A stretch of 50,127 nucleotides of DNA. Source: Synechococcus sp. UW140. Its GTDB lineage: Bacteria > Cyanobacteriota > Cyanobacteriia > PCC-6307 > Cyanobiaceae. This document shows, piece by piece, positions 1 to 9,114 of the stretch. The DNA lies in assembly GCA_945861595.1 (NCBI GenBank), contig CAMAVE010000006.1, positions 1 to 50,127 on the forward strand, given 5' to 3'. The notes under the pieces are model-generated. The model did not search any database. It was not told the DNA's origin and saw only the letters and a program-made list of their open reading frames with translations. Every line of letters starts with the position of its first letter. Position 1 is the stretch's first letter. Made by a program: the position numbers and the translations under genes.

Positions 1-794
1 GTCTTCATGCATTCCTCCACCACCAGCACCTTGTGGGTCTTGCGGATTGAGCGGGCAACCGTCTCCATATCGAAGGGTTTGAGGCTGATCAGATCAATCA
101 GCTCCACATCCACGCCTTCCTTTTCGAGCTGCTCCACCGCCTTGAGGCAATGGTGGCGCATGCGCGAATAGGTCAGGATCGTCACGTCCTTGCCTTCCCG
201 CACCACATCGGCCTGGTCGAGGGCGCAGATGTAGTCGCCCGTGGGGATCTCTTCGCTGAGGTTGTAGAGCAGCACGTGCTCAAAAAACAGCACCGGATTG
301 TTATCCCGAATCGCCGCCTTCATCAGCCCCTTGGCGTTGGTGGGTGTGCTCACGGCCACGATCTTGATGCCGGGCACGGCGTGGAAATAGGCCTCGAGCC
401 GCTGGCTGTGTTCGGCGCCAAGCTGGCGGCCCACGCCACCGGGACCGCGGACCACGGTGGGAATCGTGTAGTTGCCGCCGCTGGTGTAGCGCAGCATCCC
501 CATGTTGTTGGATATCTGGTTGAAGGCGAGCAGCAGGAAGCCCATGTTCATGCCTTCCACGATCGGCCGCAAACCGGTCATGGCCGCACCCACCGCCATG
601 CCGGTGAAACCGTTTTCAGCGATCGGGGTATCCAGCACCCGCAGTTCGCCGTATTTCTCATAGAGATCCTTGGTGACCTTGTAGGAGCCGCCGTACTGGC
701 CGACGTCCTCACCCATCACGCAGACGTAGGGGTCGCGGGCCATCTCTTCGTCGATGGCGTCGCGCAAGGCGTTGAAGAGAAGCGTCTCTGCCAC
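1..794 (-). CDS. pdhB: Pyruvate dehydrogenase E1 component, beta subunit (partial, C-terminus off the left edge)
   Basis: This is the beta subunit of the thiamine-diphosphate E1 enzyme that decarboxylates pyruvate and feeds acetyl-CoA synthesis in the cytoplasm. The reading frame is open from a GTG at 794 to the edge, about 264 codons of an expected ~327, so roughly the last 60 residues lie outside. Visible family features are [10 protein letters not shown] near residue 27 (cofactor-binding glutamate region), [13 protein letters not shown], the glycine-rich stretch [16 protein letters not shown], and the transketolase C-terminal domain starting around residue 200. The start is placed at GTG because [18 protein letters not shown] matches the usual N-terminus and nothing in frame upstream fits. 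It is the last visible gene of the minus-strand group rsmA-ispE-DUF3082; I know this order from picocyanobacteria. Confidence 0.93.
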   Translation of the reverse strand, partial: MAETLLFNALRDAIDEEMARDPYVCVMGEDVGQYGGSYKVTKDLYEKYGELRVLDTPIAENGFTGMAVGAAMTGLRPIVEGMNMGFLLLAFNQISNNMGMLRYTSGGNYTIPTVVRGPGGVGRQLGAEHSQRLEAYFHAVPGIKIVAVSTPTNAKGLMKAAIRDNNPVLFFEHVLLYNLSEEIPTGDYICALDQADVVREGKDVTILTYSRMRHHCLKAVEQLEKEGVDVELIDLISLKPFDMETVARSIRKTHKVLVVEECMK

Positions 795-885
795 GGCGGG
801 GTTGCGGTCCCGGCCGCTGCCGGGGGAGCGGCCAACCTATCTCAAGCCCCACCAGCGGGAGCGCGCGATTGGCGACGACCGAGCC

Positions 886-981
886 TTAGCCGCCTGCGGC
901 GAAGGTGGCCAGCAGCAGCACCGAAAGCAGCATCCCGGGGGAGAGCAGCAGCACCAGCAGCTCCAGGTCGTGGACGGTCAT
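886..981 (-). CDS. Possible 31-residue single-span membrane peptide
   Basis: An ATG-initiated frame of 31 codons plus TAA lies between the DUF3082 gene (33 nt upstream) and pdhB (91 nt downstream) on the same strand. The product starts MTVHDLELL, continues as an almost unbroken run of Leu, Val, Ala and Met broken by SPGM, and ends FAAGG. That is the build of the tiny single-helix subunits of cyanobacterial thylakoid complexes (PetN, PsaM, Psb30 type). I could not match it to any of them. There is no strong ribosome-binding site; only weak CTCCGG precedes the ATG. It could be a chance ORF in GC-rich spacer, so the call rests on length, hydrophobicity and operon position. Confidence 0.42.
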   Translation of the reverse strand: MTVHDLELLVLLLSPGMLLSVLLLATFAAGG

Positions 982-1014
982 GGCAGCCGGAGATTGGAAT
1001 CGCTTGATCCCAGG

Positions 1015-1602
1015 CTAGGAAGCCCCCGGGGTCTCGGCCCGGCTCAGACTGCGGATGAACACGAGAAACAGCCCCAGGGCCACGAAGGCGCTCGAGAACG
1101 TGGAGAGGAACCCCATGCCCACAATCAGGGTCTTGATGGCCGTGGCAATCGACTGGGCAATCCGGGCCGAGTAGTGGGGCGGATGCAAGCTGAAGTAGAG
1201 CACCACCCTCTGGGAAAAGAGCAGGCACAACCAGGCGATCAGGCCACTGGTGAGCGAACCCAAGAGATAGGACAAGGGGGTCTTGGGGCGCGGACCCGTG
1301 GGCTCGCCGCTGGGCGCGTCTGCCGAGGTGGACGCCAGGATTGCTGAGGGCTGGGCGCCCCGTGGGCCCTTCGGCCTGGTCATCGGCATCGGGACGCTGG
1401 CGCCTCGGGCCGTGGGCTCGTCGCTGAGCGCCTGGGCCGGTGAAGCTTGGCTGCCTTCATCGAGGCCTGCCCTTCCATCAAGATCAGGGGAGGCCTCGTT
1501 GCTGACCGCCGCCTCGACCTGAACGCTGGCGCTAGGGGGCATCGGTTTGTCCGTTGCCCCGCTCCCGGGCTCGGCCAGGGGGCTGGAGGGGGAGTCACTC
1601 AC
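1015..1602 (-). CDS. DUF3082 family membrane protein
   Basis: The 195-residue product has a disordered, Pro/Ser/Ala-rich N-terminal half (about residues 1-105). A hydrophobic C-terminal half follows, with segments around [19 protein letters not shown] and [24 protein letters not shown], probably two to three membrane spans. This matches the cyanobacterial DUF3082 family, which has no established function. The start is GTG at 1602: its GTGA overlaps the TGA stop of ispE, the classic arrangement for translational coupling, and longer in-frame versions would run deep into ispE. It sits between ispE and pdhB in one transcription direction. The long low-complexity N-terminus is probably variable between species. 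Confidence 0.75.
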   Translation of the reverse strand: MSDSPSSPLAEPGSGATDKPMPPSASVQVEAAVSNEASPDLDGRAGLDEGSQASPAQALSDEPTARGASVPMPMTRPKGPRGAQPSAILASTSADAPSGEPTGPRPKTPLSYLLGSLTSGLIAWLCLLFSQRVVLYFSLHPPHYSARIAQSIATAIKTLIVGMGFLSTFSSAFVALGLFLVFIRSLSRAETPGAS

Positions 1603-2549
1603 AACGGGGCCGCAGCTGGATCCAGGGTGGCACCCGAGCCGGTGCAGCGGCAGCACCAGGACCCAAAGCCGGCGGCCTCCAGGGGGGCCGCCAGGGCCGC
1701 CTGGGCCGCTGAAGCGGCCGTCAGGTCTTCGAAGAGAGCAAACAAACTGGGGCCGGAGCCACTCATGGCCACGGCCAGGGCGCCCTCAAGCCCGCGCAGC
1801 AGGGCCAGGCCCTCGCCCACGCTCGCCACCGCCGGTTCCACCACCGCCTGCAGGTCGTTGCGCAGGCGCGGCAGGGGCCCCGCACCGGCCAGGGCTGCCA
1901 CCAGGGGCCCCTGGCGCAGGGCCTGGCGCCGCTGGTCGAAATCGGCCTCGTGCTCCAGATAGAAATCGCCGCGCAGCTCGCGGCACTGGCCGTAGGCCCA
2001 GGGGGTGGAGACACTCGCCTGGGGATGCTTGATCAGCAGCACCCCCAGGCTGGGCGGCTGGGCCAGCTCCAGGGGTTCGAGCCGTTCGCCGCGGCCGAAA
2101 CAGAGCTGGGTACCACCCTCGAGACAGAAGGGCATGTCGGAACCCAGGGCCGTGGCCATGGCCCGTAGGTCCTCGATGGCGAAGCCGCAGCCCCACAGGG
2201 CATTGAGCCCCACCAGGGCGGCGGCGCCATCGCTGGAGCCCCCCGCCAGGCCCGCCCCAATCGGAATGCGCTTCTCCAGGTCGATGCGGGCGCCCAGTTC
2301 CGGCAAGCCCGAGCGGGCCCGCAGCAACTCGGCGGCACGGACGATCAGGTTGGACCCGTCCGTGGGCAGGTCCGCCCTGTCACAGCGCAGGCTGATCTGG
2401 CCATCGGCGGTGGGGTTGAACACCAGCCGGTCGGTGAGATCGAGGCTCTGCATCACCATCGCCAGCTCGTGGAAGCCATCGGCGCGCAGGCCCAGCACCT
2501 CCAAATGCAGGTTGATCTTGGCCGGAGCCAAAACGGTGAGTTCGGGCAT
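1599..2549 (-). CDS. ispE: 4-diphosphocytidyl-2-C-methyl-D-erythritol kinase
   Basis: This enzyme phosphorylates CDP-methylerythritol with ATP in the MEP pathway, which supplies isoprenoids for carotenoids, phytol and quinones. The 316-residue protein has the N-terminal [12 protein letters not shown] (Lys11, Asn13), the GHMP-kinase ATP loop [15 protein letters not shown] at residues 96-110, and [11 protein letters not shown] with Asp138; Lys11 and Asp138 correspond to the expected catalytic pair. Length is normal for the family. It lies 3 nt downstream of the rsmA stop, and its own stop overlaps the GTG of the DUF3082 gene, so these genes are probably cotranscribed. The C-terminal [12 protein letters not shown] matches the second GHMP motif. 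Confidence 0.96.
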   Translation of the reverse strand: MPELTVLAPAKINLHLEVLGLRADGFHELAMVMQSLDLTDRLVFNPTADGQISLRCDRADLPTDGSNLIVRAAELLRARSGLPELGARIDLEKRIPIGAGLAGGSSDGAAALVGLNALWGCGFAIEDLRAMATALGSDMPFCLEGGTQLCFGRGERLEPLELAQPPSLGVLLIKHPQASVSTPWAYGQCRELRGDFYLEHEADFDQRRQALRQGPLVAALAGAGPLPRLRNDLQAVVEPAVASVGEGLALLRGLEGALAVAMSGSGPSLFALFEDLTAASAAQAALAAPLEAAGFGSWCCRCTGSGATLDPAAAPL

Positions 2550-2552
2550 GGC

Positions 2553-3386
2553 TCAGCTCGGGGTCGGGGCTTCGGGTCCTAGGCGCTGATTCAAGCCGGC
2601 GGCCAGCTCCACCCACTGGGCCGGGGCGATCTCCTGGGGCCGCTGCTGTAGCTCCACCCCGGCGGAAGTGGCCAGGACCTGCAGCTCCGGCTCCGCCACC
2701 AGCCCCGCCAGCGTGTTGCGCAGCATCTTGCGGCGGGAAGCAAAGCAGCGGCGCAGCAACTGCTCCACCCGGCGGGCCAGCTCCGGGGCCAGCCGCTGCT
2801 CGTGGGGCAGGGGATCGAGGCGCACCACCTCGGATTGCACCTTCGGCGGCGGCTGAAAACAGCGGGGCGGCACCGGGCAAACCGTGGTGCAGCGGGCCAG
2901 CAGCTGCATGCGCACACTCAGGGCCGAAAAGGCGCTGCTGCCTGGTTTGGCACGGATGCGCTCGCCAACCTCGCGCTGCACCAGCAACACCAGCCGCCCG
3001 TAGCCTGGCTGCACCGGCCGATCCAGGCGCCCCACCAGGCGCTCCAGCAGAGGGCCGGTGATGTTGTAGGGGATGTTGGCGACCACCTTGTTGGCGGCGG
3101 GCAGGGGCACCTCGAGCACATCGCCCTGGAGCAGGCTGAAGCGTGGATCCGCTCCGAAACGCTCATGGAGGCCTGCCACCAGGTCCCGGTCCAGCTCCAC
3201 GGCGGCAACGGCGCCGGCCGCTGAGGCCAGCAGCCTCTCGGTGAGGGCGCCCCGGCCCGGTCCCACCTCCAGGACCTGGTCGAGGCCGGTGAGCTCAGCG
3301 GCGGCCACGATCCGATCCAGCACGTTGGCATCGGTCAGCCAGTGCTGGCCAAAGCGCTTGCGGGCGTGGTGGGCCGCGAAGGTCAT
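2553..3386 (-). CDS. rsmA: 16S rRNA (adenine1518-N6/adenine1519-N6)-dimethyltransferase
   Basis: RsmA (KsgA) dimethylates two adjacent adenines in the 3' helix of 16S rRNA during small-subunit assembly, using S-adenosylmethionine. The 277-residue product carries RKRFGQHWL at residues 9-17, SAM motif I VLEVGPGRGALT at 38-49, and the catalytic NIPYN motif (around residue 102). The open frame extends further upstream to 3629, but the family N-terminus begins at MTFAAHHARKRFGQ, so ATG at 3386 is chosen. The longer frame would also overlap the divergent secreted-protein gene. It is the first gene of the minus-strand run ending in pdhB. Pairing of rsmA with ispE is common in bacteria. Confidence 0.95.
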   Translation of the reverse strand: MTFAAHHARKRFGQHWLTDANVLDRIVAAAELTGLDQVLEVGPGRGALTERLLASAAGAVAAVELDRDLVAGLHERFGADPRFSLLQGDVLEVPLPAANKVVANIPYNITGPLLERLVGRLDRPVQPGYGRLVLLVQREVGERIRAKPGSSAFSALSVRMQLLARCTTVCPVPPRCFQPPPKVQSEVVRLDPLPHEQRLAPELARRVEQLLRRCFASRRKMLRNTLAGLVAEPELQVLATSAGVELQQRPQEIAPAQWVELAAGLNQRLGPEAPTPS

Positions 3387-3472
3387 GGCAGGGGGAGCTG
3401 GGGGTCGAACTGGTTCCCAGATTGCCCCGGCTGGGGTCCGGGCATAGACAAGGGGCAGTGATCCCAAGCGCC

Positions 3473-3922
3473 ATGGACCGCAATCAGCGCCAACCCAGGG
3501 CCCAGAGCCCCTTCCCTCATTCGAGCGGCCCGGCCCAGGAGCACCAGAGCCGCCAGGGCACCCAGCTGCCTGGCAGGTGGCCAGGGTTACTGCTGTTAGG
3601 GGCAGGGCTGCTGCTGGCTGGCCAGGCACCGGCCCTGGCTGGCTCGGTGACAGCCGAATCGATCTGGGACCGTAGCAATGCCATTGAACGGGCCACCAGC
3701 CAGATCCCCAGGGGGGCCACCGTCACGGGCAACAGCTGCCAGGAGGTGGATATGCGGGGTGGCAGTACCCGTTACATCTGCACCGTGACCTACAGCCCAG
3801 CCCCCCCCGCCCAGGCACCCAGCCCGGTTGCCGCACCAGCGGGTAGCCCCAGCGTGCCTGGCTCGAACGGACCTGGCTCCAGCGGGCCTAGCCCCAACGC
3901 ACCCAGCGCACCGGCCCCCTGA
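3473..3922 (+). CDS. Small secreted protein of unknown function
   Basis: I do not recognise a family. The 149-residue product has a charged N-terminus, a hydrophobic segment PGLLLLGAGLLLAGQAPALAG (about residues 37-57) ending in an Ala-x-Ala-type signal-peptidase site, then a small folded core with two cysteines (NSCQEV and RYICTV) about 20 residues apart that could form a disulfide outside the cytoplasm. From about residue 105 the tail is Pro/Ser/Ala/Gly-rich and probably disordered. ATG at 3473 is chosen over an upstream in-frame start because it lies closer to the signal sequence. It is divergent from rsmA, and its last 35 nt overlap the convergent yraN tail. Confidence 0.62.
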   Translation: MDRNQRQPRAQSPFPHSSGPAQEHQSRQGTQLPGRWPGLLLLGAGLLLAGQAPALAGSVTAESIWDRSNAIERATSQIPRGATVTGNSCQEVDMRGGSTRYICTVTYSPAPPAQAPSPVAAPAGSPSVPGSNGPGSSGPSPNAPSAPAP

Positions 3923-4250
3923 GCGGCGGCAGGGGCACCAGGGCGCAAACCAGTTCAACGCTGCTGTGCTGCCAATCGGGATGGTCGGCCAGCCAACAGC
4001 GCCAGGCGCGGCTGACCCGCCGCCGTTTGCGGCCATCGAGGGCCCCGATGCCCCCCTGGTCCGGACCGACCTGGGCGCGCCCCTTCACCTCCACCAGCAA
4101 CAGGCGGTTGCCCTTGGCCACCAGCAGATCCAGCTCGCCCCAACGGCAGGACCAGTTGCGCGCCACCAGGCTCCAGCCGCTGGAGCGCAGCAGTCGCAGG
4201 GCCCGCTGTTCGGCCCAGCCACCTTGGCGCTGCTGGTTTGTCCGTGCCAT
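3888..4250 (-). CDS. YraN/UPF0102 family endonuclease-like protein
   Basis: The 120-residue product has the compact nuclease-like core of the UPF0102 (YraN) family. Visible features are WAEQRALRLLRSSGW near the N-terminus, then GELDLLVAKGNRLLLVEVKGR, which supplies the Asp and Glu-x-Lys of a PD-(D/E)xK fold. The biological role of the family is not settled; a link to DNA repair or uptake is proposed by similarity. The C-terminus is Pro/Arg/Trp-rich and overlaps the last 35 nt of the convergent secreted-protein gene. Length is typical. It is divergently arranged with the pentapeptide-repeat gene, leaving about 105 nt for promoters. Confidence 0.85.
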   Translation of the reverse strand: MARTNQQRQGGWAEQRALRLLRSSGWSLVARNWSCRWGELDLLVAKGNRLLLVEVKGRAQVGPDQGGIGALDGRKRRRVSRAWRCWLADHPDWQHSSVELVCALVPLPPLRGPVRWVRWG

Positions 4251-4356
4251 CGCGCCTCCCCTGGTCCCAGGATTCCCCCCATCGGTTGCGGTAGGCCGCC
4301 GGCCCCGCAGGGGCGCTAGCGCCGATGCCTAGGCTTGGACCAGTCCTGGTGCCGCC

Positions 4357-4881
4357 ATGTTTCGCCACCTGCCGCAGCGCCTGAGCCTGGCCTGGAACCG
4401 CCGCGGCTGGAGAGCGGTTCTGGCTTTGCTGGGGGCCCTATCGCTGCTGCTCCTGCCCGGAGCACCAGCCCTGGCCGCCATGGACTACGCCAAGCAGTCC
4501 CTAATCGGCGCCGATTTCGCTGGGGCCGACCTGCGTGGGGTGACCTTCAACCTCACCAACCTGCGCGAAGCCAACTTCCAAGGCGCTGACCTGCGCGGCG
4601 CCAGCCTGTTTGGAGCCAAGTTGCAGGATGCCGACATGGCAAGCGCCGACCTACGGGACGCCACCCTCGATTCGGCCGTTTTTGAAGGCACCAACTTGAA
4701 CAATGCGGTGCTAGTCGATGCCTTCGCCTTCAACACCAAATTCCGCGGTGTCAGCATCGAAGGCGCCGATTTCAGCAACGTGCCCCTGAGGGCCGATGCC
4801 CTCAAGGCCCTTTGCGCCATCGCCAGCGGCACCAACCCGGTCACCGGGGTAGCCACCCGCACCAGCCTGGGCTGCAGCTGA
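4357..4881 (+). CDS. Exported pentapeptide-repeat protein, probably thylakoid lumenal or periplasmic
   Basis: The 174-residue protein has a signal sequence (roughly residues 20-45, hydrophobic core [20 protein letters not shown]). About 15 consecutive A(D/N)Lxx-type pentapeptide repeats follow from residue 50 to 140, which fold as a right-handed quadrilateral beta helix. The C-terminal block [15 protein letters not shown]...TSLGC carries two cysteines in a pattern I associate with lumenal cyanobacterial pentapeptide proteins, where they may form a disulfide. Family members often lack an assigned function. The next gene begins one nucleotide after this stop, so the two are very likely cotranscribed. 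Confidence 0.88.
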   Translation: MFRHLPQRLSLAWNRRGWRAVLALLGALSLLLLPGAPALAAMDYAKQSLIGADFAGADLRGVTFNLTNLREANFQGADLRGASLFGAKLQDADMASADLRDATLDSAVFEGTNLNNAVLVDAFAFNTKFRGVSIEGADFSNVPLRADALKALCAIASGTNPVTGVATRTSLGCS

Positions 4882-4882
4882 G

Positions 4883-5437
4883 ATGGCCTTTGATCCCCGC
4901 AGCCTGGAGCGTCTGAAGGAATTGGGCCGCACCTTGCCCAAGCCCCTGCCGGCGGTGGCGCCGCCGAGCCCAGAGCCGAAACGCGCTAGCGAGCAGCGCC
5001 ACCGAGTTGAAACCGAAACCGATCCCGAAGCCCTCTTCCGGGAGCTGATGACGGTGAGCACCGATGGCAGCGTGCCCCCCCATTTGCTCGACCGCCTGCG
5101 CCAGAGCGAACAGCAGAAACTGGCCAAGCCCCCTGTGCCCAGCCCATTGGGCCAGCCCCAACCCCGCCAGGCCCCCCTCCGCCAGGACCAAGCAGCAGAC
5201 CCACTCAAGGGCCGGCGCCGGCCCCAGGCCAACCAGATCCAATCGAAACGCGGCCTGGCCAGGGGCAAGGCCCTTCAGCCGACCAGCGACGGGGAACGGG
5301 AGCTCTACGCCGACTTCCAGGATCTTCTCCACCTCGATTCCCAGGAGGACCCGGCCCCTGGCCCCAAACCCCTGCCCCGCCCCGATCCCAGCGACCGTCT
5401 TAAACCCCGACCCACGGACCGGCGACGCCAGCCCTAA
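4883..5437 (+). CDS. Hypothetical protein, polar and proline-rich
   Basis: The product has 184 residues and no membrane span or signal peptide. The N-terminal part contains a helix-like stretch RSLERLKELGRTLPKPLP and, around residues 45-75, DPEALFRELMTVSTDGSVPPHLLDRL, which looks like the conserved core. The rest is Pro, Gln, Arg and Lys-rich, and probably disordered, with a short helical GERELYADFQDLLHLDSQED near residue 142. The ATG lies 1 nt after the upstream stop (TGAGATG), indicating an operon with the pentapeptide-repeat gene. I recognise no domain. Codon use matches the surrounding GC-rich genes, which supports real coding. Confidence 0.65.
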   Translation: MAFDPRSLERLKELGRTLPKPLPAVAPPSPEPKRASEQRHRVETETDPEALFRELMTVSTDGSVPPHLLDRLRQSEQQKLAKPPVPSPLGQPQPRQAPLRQDQAADPLKGRRRPQANQIQSKRGLARGKALQPTSDGERELYADFQDLLHLDSQEDPAPGPKPLPRPDPSDRLKPRPTDRRRQP

Positions 5438-5635
5438 CCCTTCCTGGGCAGGAGCCCCTCTCGGAGTGGGGGCCAGGACGGAATGGGGAAGCGCGATAAC
5501 CACAACCTCAATCAGTTCCGGCGGCGCCCATCAACAGGCATCAGATCCTGATCAGGGACGTGCCCAAGTCAGCCTGAAACAGCTGGGCTGCCCATCGGGC
5601 CCGCAACAAGCCCAACAGGGTGAATGGAGGAGGGT

Positions 5636-6928
5636 TTAACTGTCCGCCGCCAGCTCCCGATTGGCTTGCGGTTGGCTTCTAGCCAGCAGGTCTGCTGCCG
5701 CCGGTAAAAAGTAACCTTGAAACACCAGGCCATACATCACAACAGCCAAGGCGAAGGCGGGCATCAAGGCGCCCCAGGCCACCGGACTGGCGGCCGCCTG
5801 CAGGGCAATGGCAATCGGCACGGCACCGCGCAGGCCCGCGAAGGTGGAGAACAGCTTCTCCGGAGCGTTGAATGGAGAGCGATGCAGGGTGATAAACGTC
5901 ATCGCCAGGCGACCAACCATGGTGATTAAGAACACCATCAAGGCATAGCCCTTAACCAGCCAGACATTGGCGGGGAAGACCACCAACCCAAGGCAGATCA
6001 ACACAACAAACTCGCTGGCCCGGTTGAACACAGAAAAGTCGGTGGCAATCACCTCCACATCAACCTTGCTGGAATTACCCAAGACGCAGCCCATCACATA
6101 GGCACACAACAGGGGACTGCCGCCGAGATGGAAAGCCGTTGCCGTGGTGAGCATCAACAGGGCAATACTGACAGCCTCGCCGCCGGCTCCGTGCTTGGAG
6201 TAATTGTCGCGGCAAAGAATCCTGACGCCAAGGAAGGCCCCACCCCAGCCAATAGCGGCACCGACCAGAAATTCAAGGCCAACATCGCGCAACAACATCA
6301 GCGGATCTTCCAGCTGACCCTTAGCCAGGGCAAGGGCGAGGCCGGCAAGTATCACTGCCACCGGATCGTTGAAGCCCGATTCACATTCAATTAAATTAAG
6401 CAATCGCCCTGGAATTTTATCGGCAATAGGACGTAACAACGCCAAAACCGCCGTGGCATCCGTACTGCATAGCATCGCCCCAATAAAGAGCGAGAGGGAT
6501 AGATCGGCAACAATGCGCTGGCCCGTAATACCGACCAAGACAGGCTGAAGAAGGCTATTGAGGCTGAGGTGGGATAGGCCATAGATCAGGGCCGTGACCG
6601 TGCCAGCCGTGATCAAACAGCCCAAGGTAGCCATGCGTAGCCCAGACCAGATCACCTTGCGCATCACCTCCCACCGGCTGGTCATGCCGCCATAGAAGAG
6701 AATCACGACAAGGCCAAGGCTTGAAATTCCTTGGGCCTGATCAAGGCTGATTAGGGTTTGATTATCACCCAGGAAATCGGGAAACAATAGGCCCAGAATT
6801 AAAATCAGCAACATGCCTGGCAGCTTCAGCTTTTCGGCAACGCCCTCAAGCATCAGCGCAAGCAGCAGCAAGCCACCAAAAACGATCATATAATTATAAG
6901 TTTCCTGCTCCATCGACAATTTATTCAT
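5636..6928 (-). CDS. CPA1-family sodium(potassium)/proton antiporter
   Basis: This is an integral membrane antiporter exchanging protons for Na+ or K+. The 430-residue product is hydrophobic throughout, with about 12 predicted spans. It begins with a segment typical of CPA1/NhaP-like proteins (LEGVAEKLKLPGMLLILILG) and contains CSTDATAVLALLRP and ESGFNDPVAVILAG (about residues 155-195), whose Asp residues match the ion-binding NDP motif of the family. ATG at 6928 (MNKLSMEQ) is preferred to the slightly longer frame. Compared with flanking genes the DNA is visibly richer in A+T (runs such as the stretch around 6385-6420), which suggests later acquisition. No soluble regulatory domain follows the membrane part. 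Ion preference cannot be told from sequence. Confidence 0.88.
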   Translation of the reverse strand: MNKLSMEQETYNYMIVFGGLLLLALMLEGVAEKLKLPGMLLILILGLLFPDFLGDNQTLISLDQAQGISSLGLVVILFYGGMTSRWEVMRKVIWSGLRMATLGCLITAGTVTALIYGLSHLSLNSLLQPVLVGITGQRIVADLSLSLFIGAMLCSTDATAVLALLRPIADKIPGRLLNLIECESGFNDPVAVILAGLALALAKGQLEDPLMLLRDVGLEFLVGAAIGWGGAFLGVRILCRDNYSKHGAGGEAVSIALLMLTTATAFHLGGSPLLCAYVMGCVLGNSSKVDVEVIATDFSVFNRASEFVVLICLGLVVFPANVWLVKGYALMVFLITMVGRLAMTFITLHRSPFNAPEKLFSTFAGLRGAVPIAIALQAAASPVAWGALMPAFALAVVMYGLVFQGYFLPAAADLLARSQPQANRELAADS

Positions 6929-7176
6929 TGGGGGCCTACGAGTCAACCCTAATCGATTCGCCTCCCAACTTCAGTTTCCCCACAAAAAGCCACCTGCGAT
7001 CGCTTGAGAGTGGCCCTGCCCATGCTCAATTCCAACCAACCCCTAACCAGGCCCTAACCGATGCCGTTGGCAGAAGCGGGGTTGGCACCTGGCCGCAATC
7101 GCGGCCCGCTTCCGCCTGTTACCGGATCGACGAACGCCGAAGGCTTGCCAGCTGGGTCTCGCCAGCTGGCTCTCCA
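6929..7176. other. Intergenic region between antiporter and DUF305 genes
   Basis: This 248-nt spacer has no convincing gene. It contains one HIP1 octamer (GCGATCGC) at 6996-7003 and, next to the DUF305 stop, the hairpin listed separately. Promoter elements for the antiporter should lie at its left end, but none stand out. Confidence 0.5.
7147..7170 (-). terminator. Hairpin downstream of the DUF305 gene
   Basis: Two copies of GCCAGCTGG(C) separated by about 5 nt form a 9-bp GC-rich stem 7 nt beyond the DUF305 stop. There is no run of T after it on the transcribed strand, so it may be only a weak or factor-assisted terminator, or an mRNA-stabilising hairpin. Confidence 0.35.
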
Positions 7177-7878
7177 TCATGGGGCGCCAAACCATTGGCG
7201 GGCCCAGGCCTCCATCTGGTTGATTTCACTGCTCTGCACCCGCACCATCGCCTGCTCCAAGTCGAGCAGCTCAAGATGGCGGGTGTGGATCTGGGCCATG
7301 GCCGCCATGATCACGCCCATGCGGTGGTGGGCCACCATCGCGGAGAGAAAGGCCCGGTCGAAATCCTGAGCCCGGATGAGGGTGGCCAAGTCGGTGCCTG
7401 GCCTGGATGTACCACCAATTCCCATGCCCATGCCGTGGCCGCCCATGCCCATGCCGCCGTGGGCGTAGGCCTCAAGCACCGGCACCGGAGCGCCGTGCCA
7501 CTGCTGATACCACTGGCGCATTTGCCCAATCTCCTGGCTTTGGCTGGAGATGATGCGTTGCGCCAGGGCCCGGATCTCGGGACGACGGGCCTTTCGTAAG
7601 GCCAACTCGGCCATGGCGATGGCCCCCTGATGGTGGGGAATCATGGCCGCAATGAAACGCTGATCCGAGAACCCCATGCCGATGGCACAGGGTTTCCCCA
7701 GGGCCGAACCCAGGCCAGCGGCAGCCTGGACGCCTGGGACCTGGCCGGGTCGCCGCAGGCCCTTGGCCTGGACGCCTGGGATGGCCCAACCCAGCCCCAG
7801 CAGCCCCCCCGCCACCAGCAGCGCCAGGGGGGCTCGGCCGGTCCAGGTGCCCAGGCCCATGGGCCATCCAGCTGCCAT
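7177..7878 (-). CDS. DUF305 family protein with Met/Gly/His-rich linker
   Basis: The 233-residue product has an N-terminal hydrophobic anchor or signal segment (LALLVAGGLLGLGWAIPGVQA, about residues 17-37) and then two halves with the DUF305 signature: MIPHHQGAIAMAELAL and MVAHHRMGVIMAAMAQ, each with a His-His pair in a helix. DUF305 folds as a ferritin-like four-helix bundle; members are often found in metal, particularly copper, contexts. The linker GGMGMGGHGMGMGIGG between the halves is Met- and His-rich, consistent with Cu(I) binding, though this is inference. It lies downstream of por in the same direction with 165 nt between them. No copper ATPase or oxidase gene is present nearby. Confidence 0.85.
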   Translation of the reverse strand: MAAGWPMGLGTWTGRAPLALLVAGGLLGLGWAIPGVQAKGLRRPGQVPGVQAAAGLGSALGKPCAIGMGFSDQRFIAAMIPHHQGAIAMAELALRKARRPEIRALAQRIISSQSQEIGQMRQWYQQWHGAPVPVLEAYAHGGMGMGGHGMGMGIGGTSRPGTDLATLIRAQDFDRAFLSAMVAHHRMGVIMAAMAQIHTRHLELLDLEQAMVRVQSSEINQMEAWARQWFGAP

Positions 7879-8043
7879 GGCGATCTCTCAAGCAACGTTC
7901 CGCTGGTTCAAGCTTGGCAACGGCCAGAGGAACGGGAAGCCGCAACCTGGGGCCAATCAGAGGCAACCGCGTCGAAGGGCCCCTTGGGCACAATCAGCCA
8001 GCCCCTAGCTAGCGCAAGGGCCTTCAGCGTCTCAAAACAAGCC

Positions 8044-9114
<1,071 letters not shown>

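Noticed and set aside
3395-3470. Possible tRNA because of GGTCGAAC near 3402
   Set aside because: No acceptor stem or anticodon arm could be drawn around it; it is the promoter region between rsmA and the secreted-protein gene.
6996-7003. HIP1 octamer GCGATCGC, also at 16522, 27272, 29042, 29819, 38370 and 44682
   Set aside because: This is a known over-represented cyanobacterial palindrome; at least seven copies in 50 kb is only modest enrichment for this GC content and gives no specific function.
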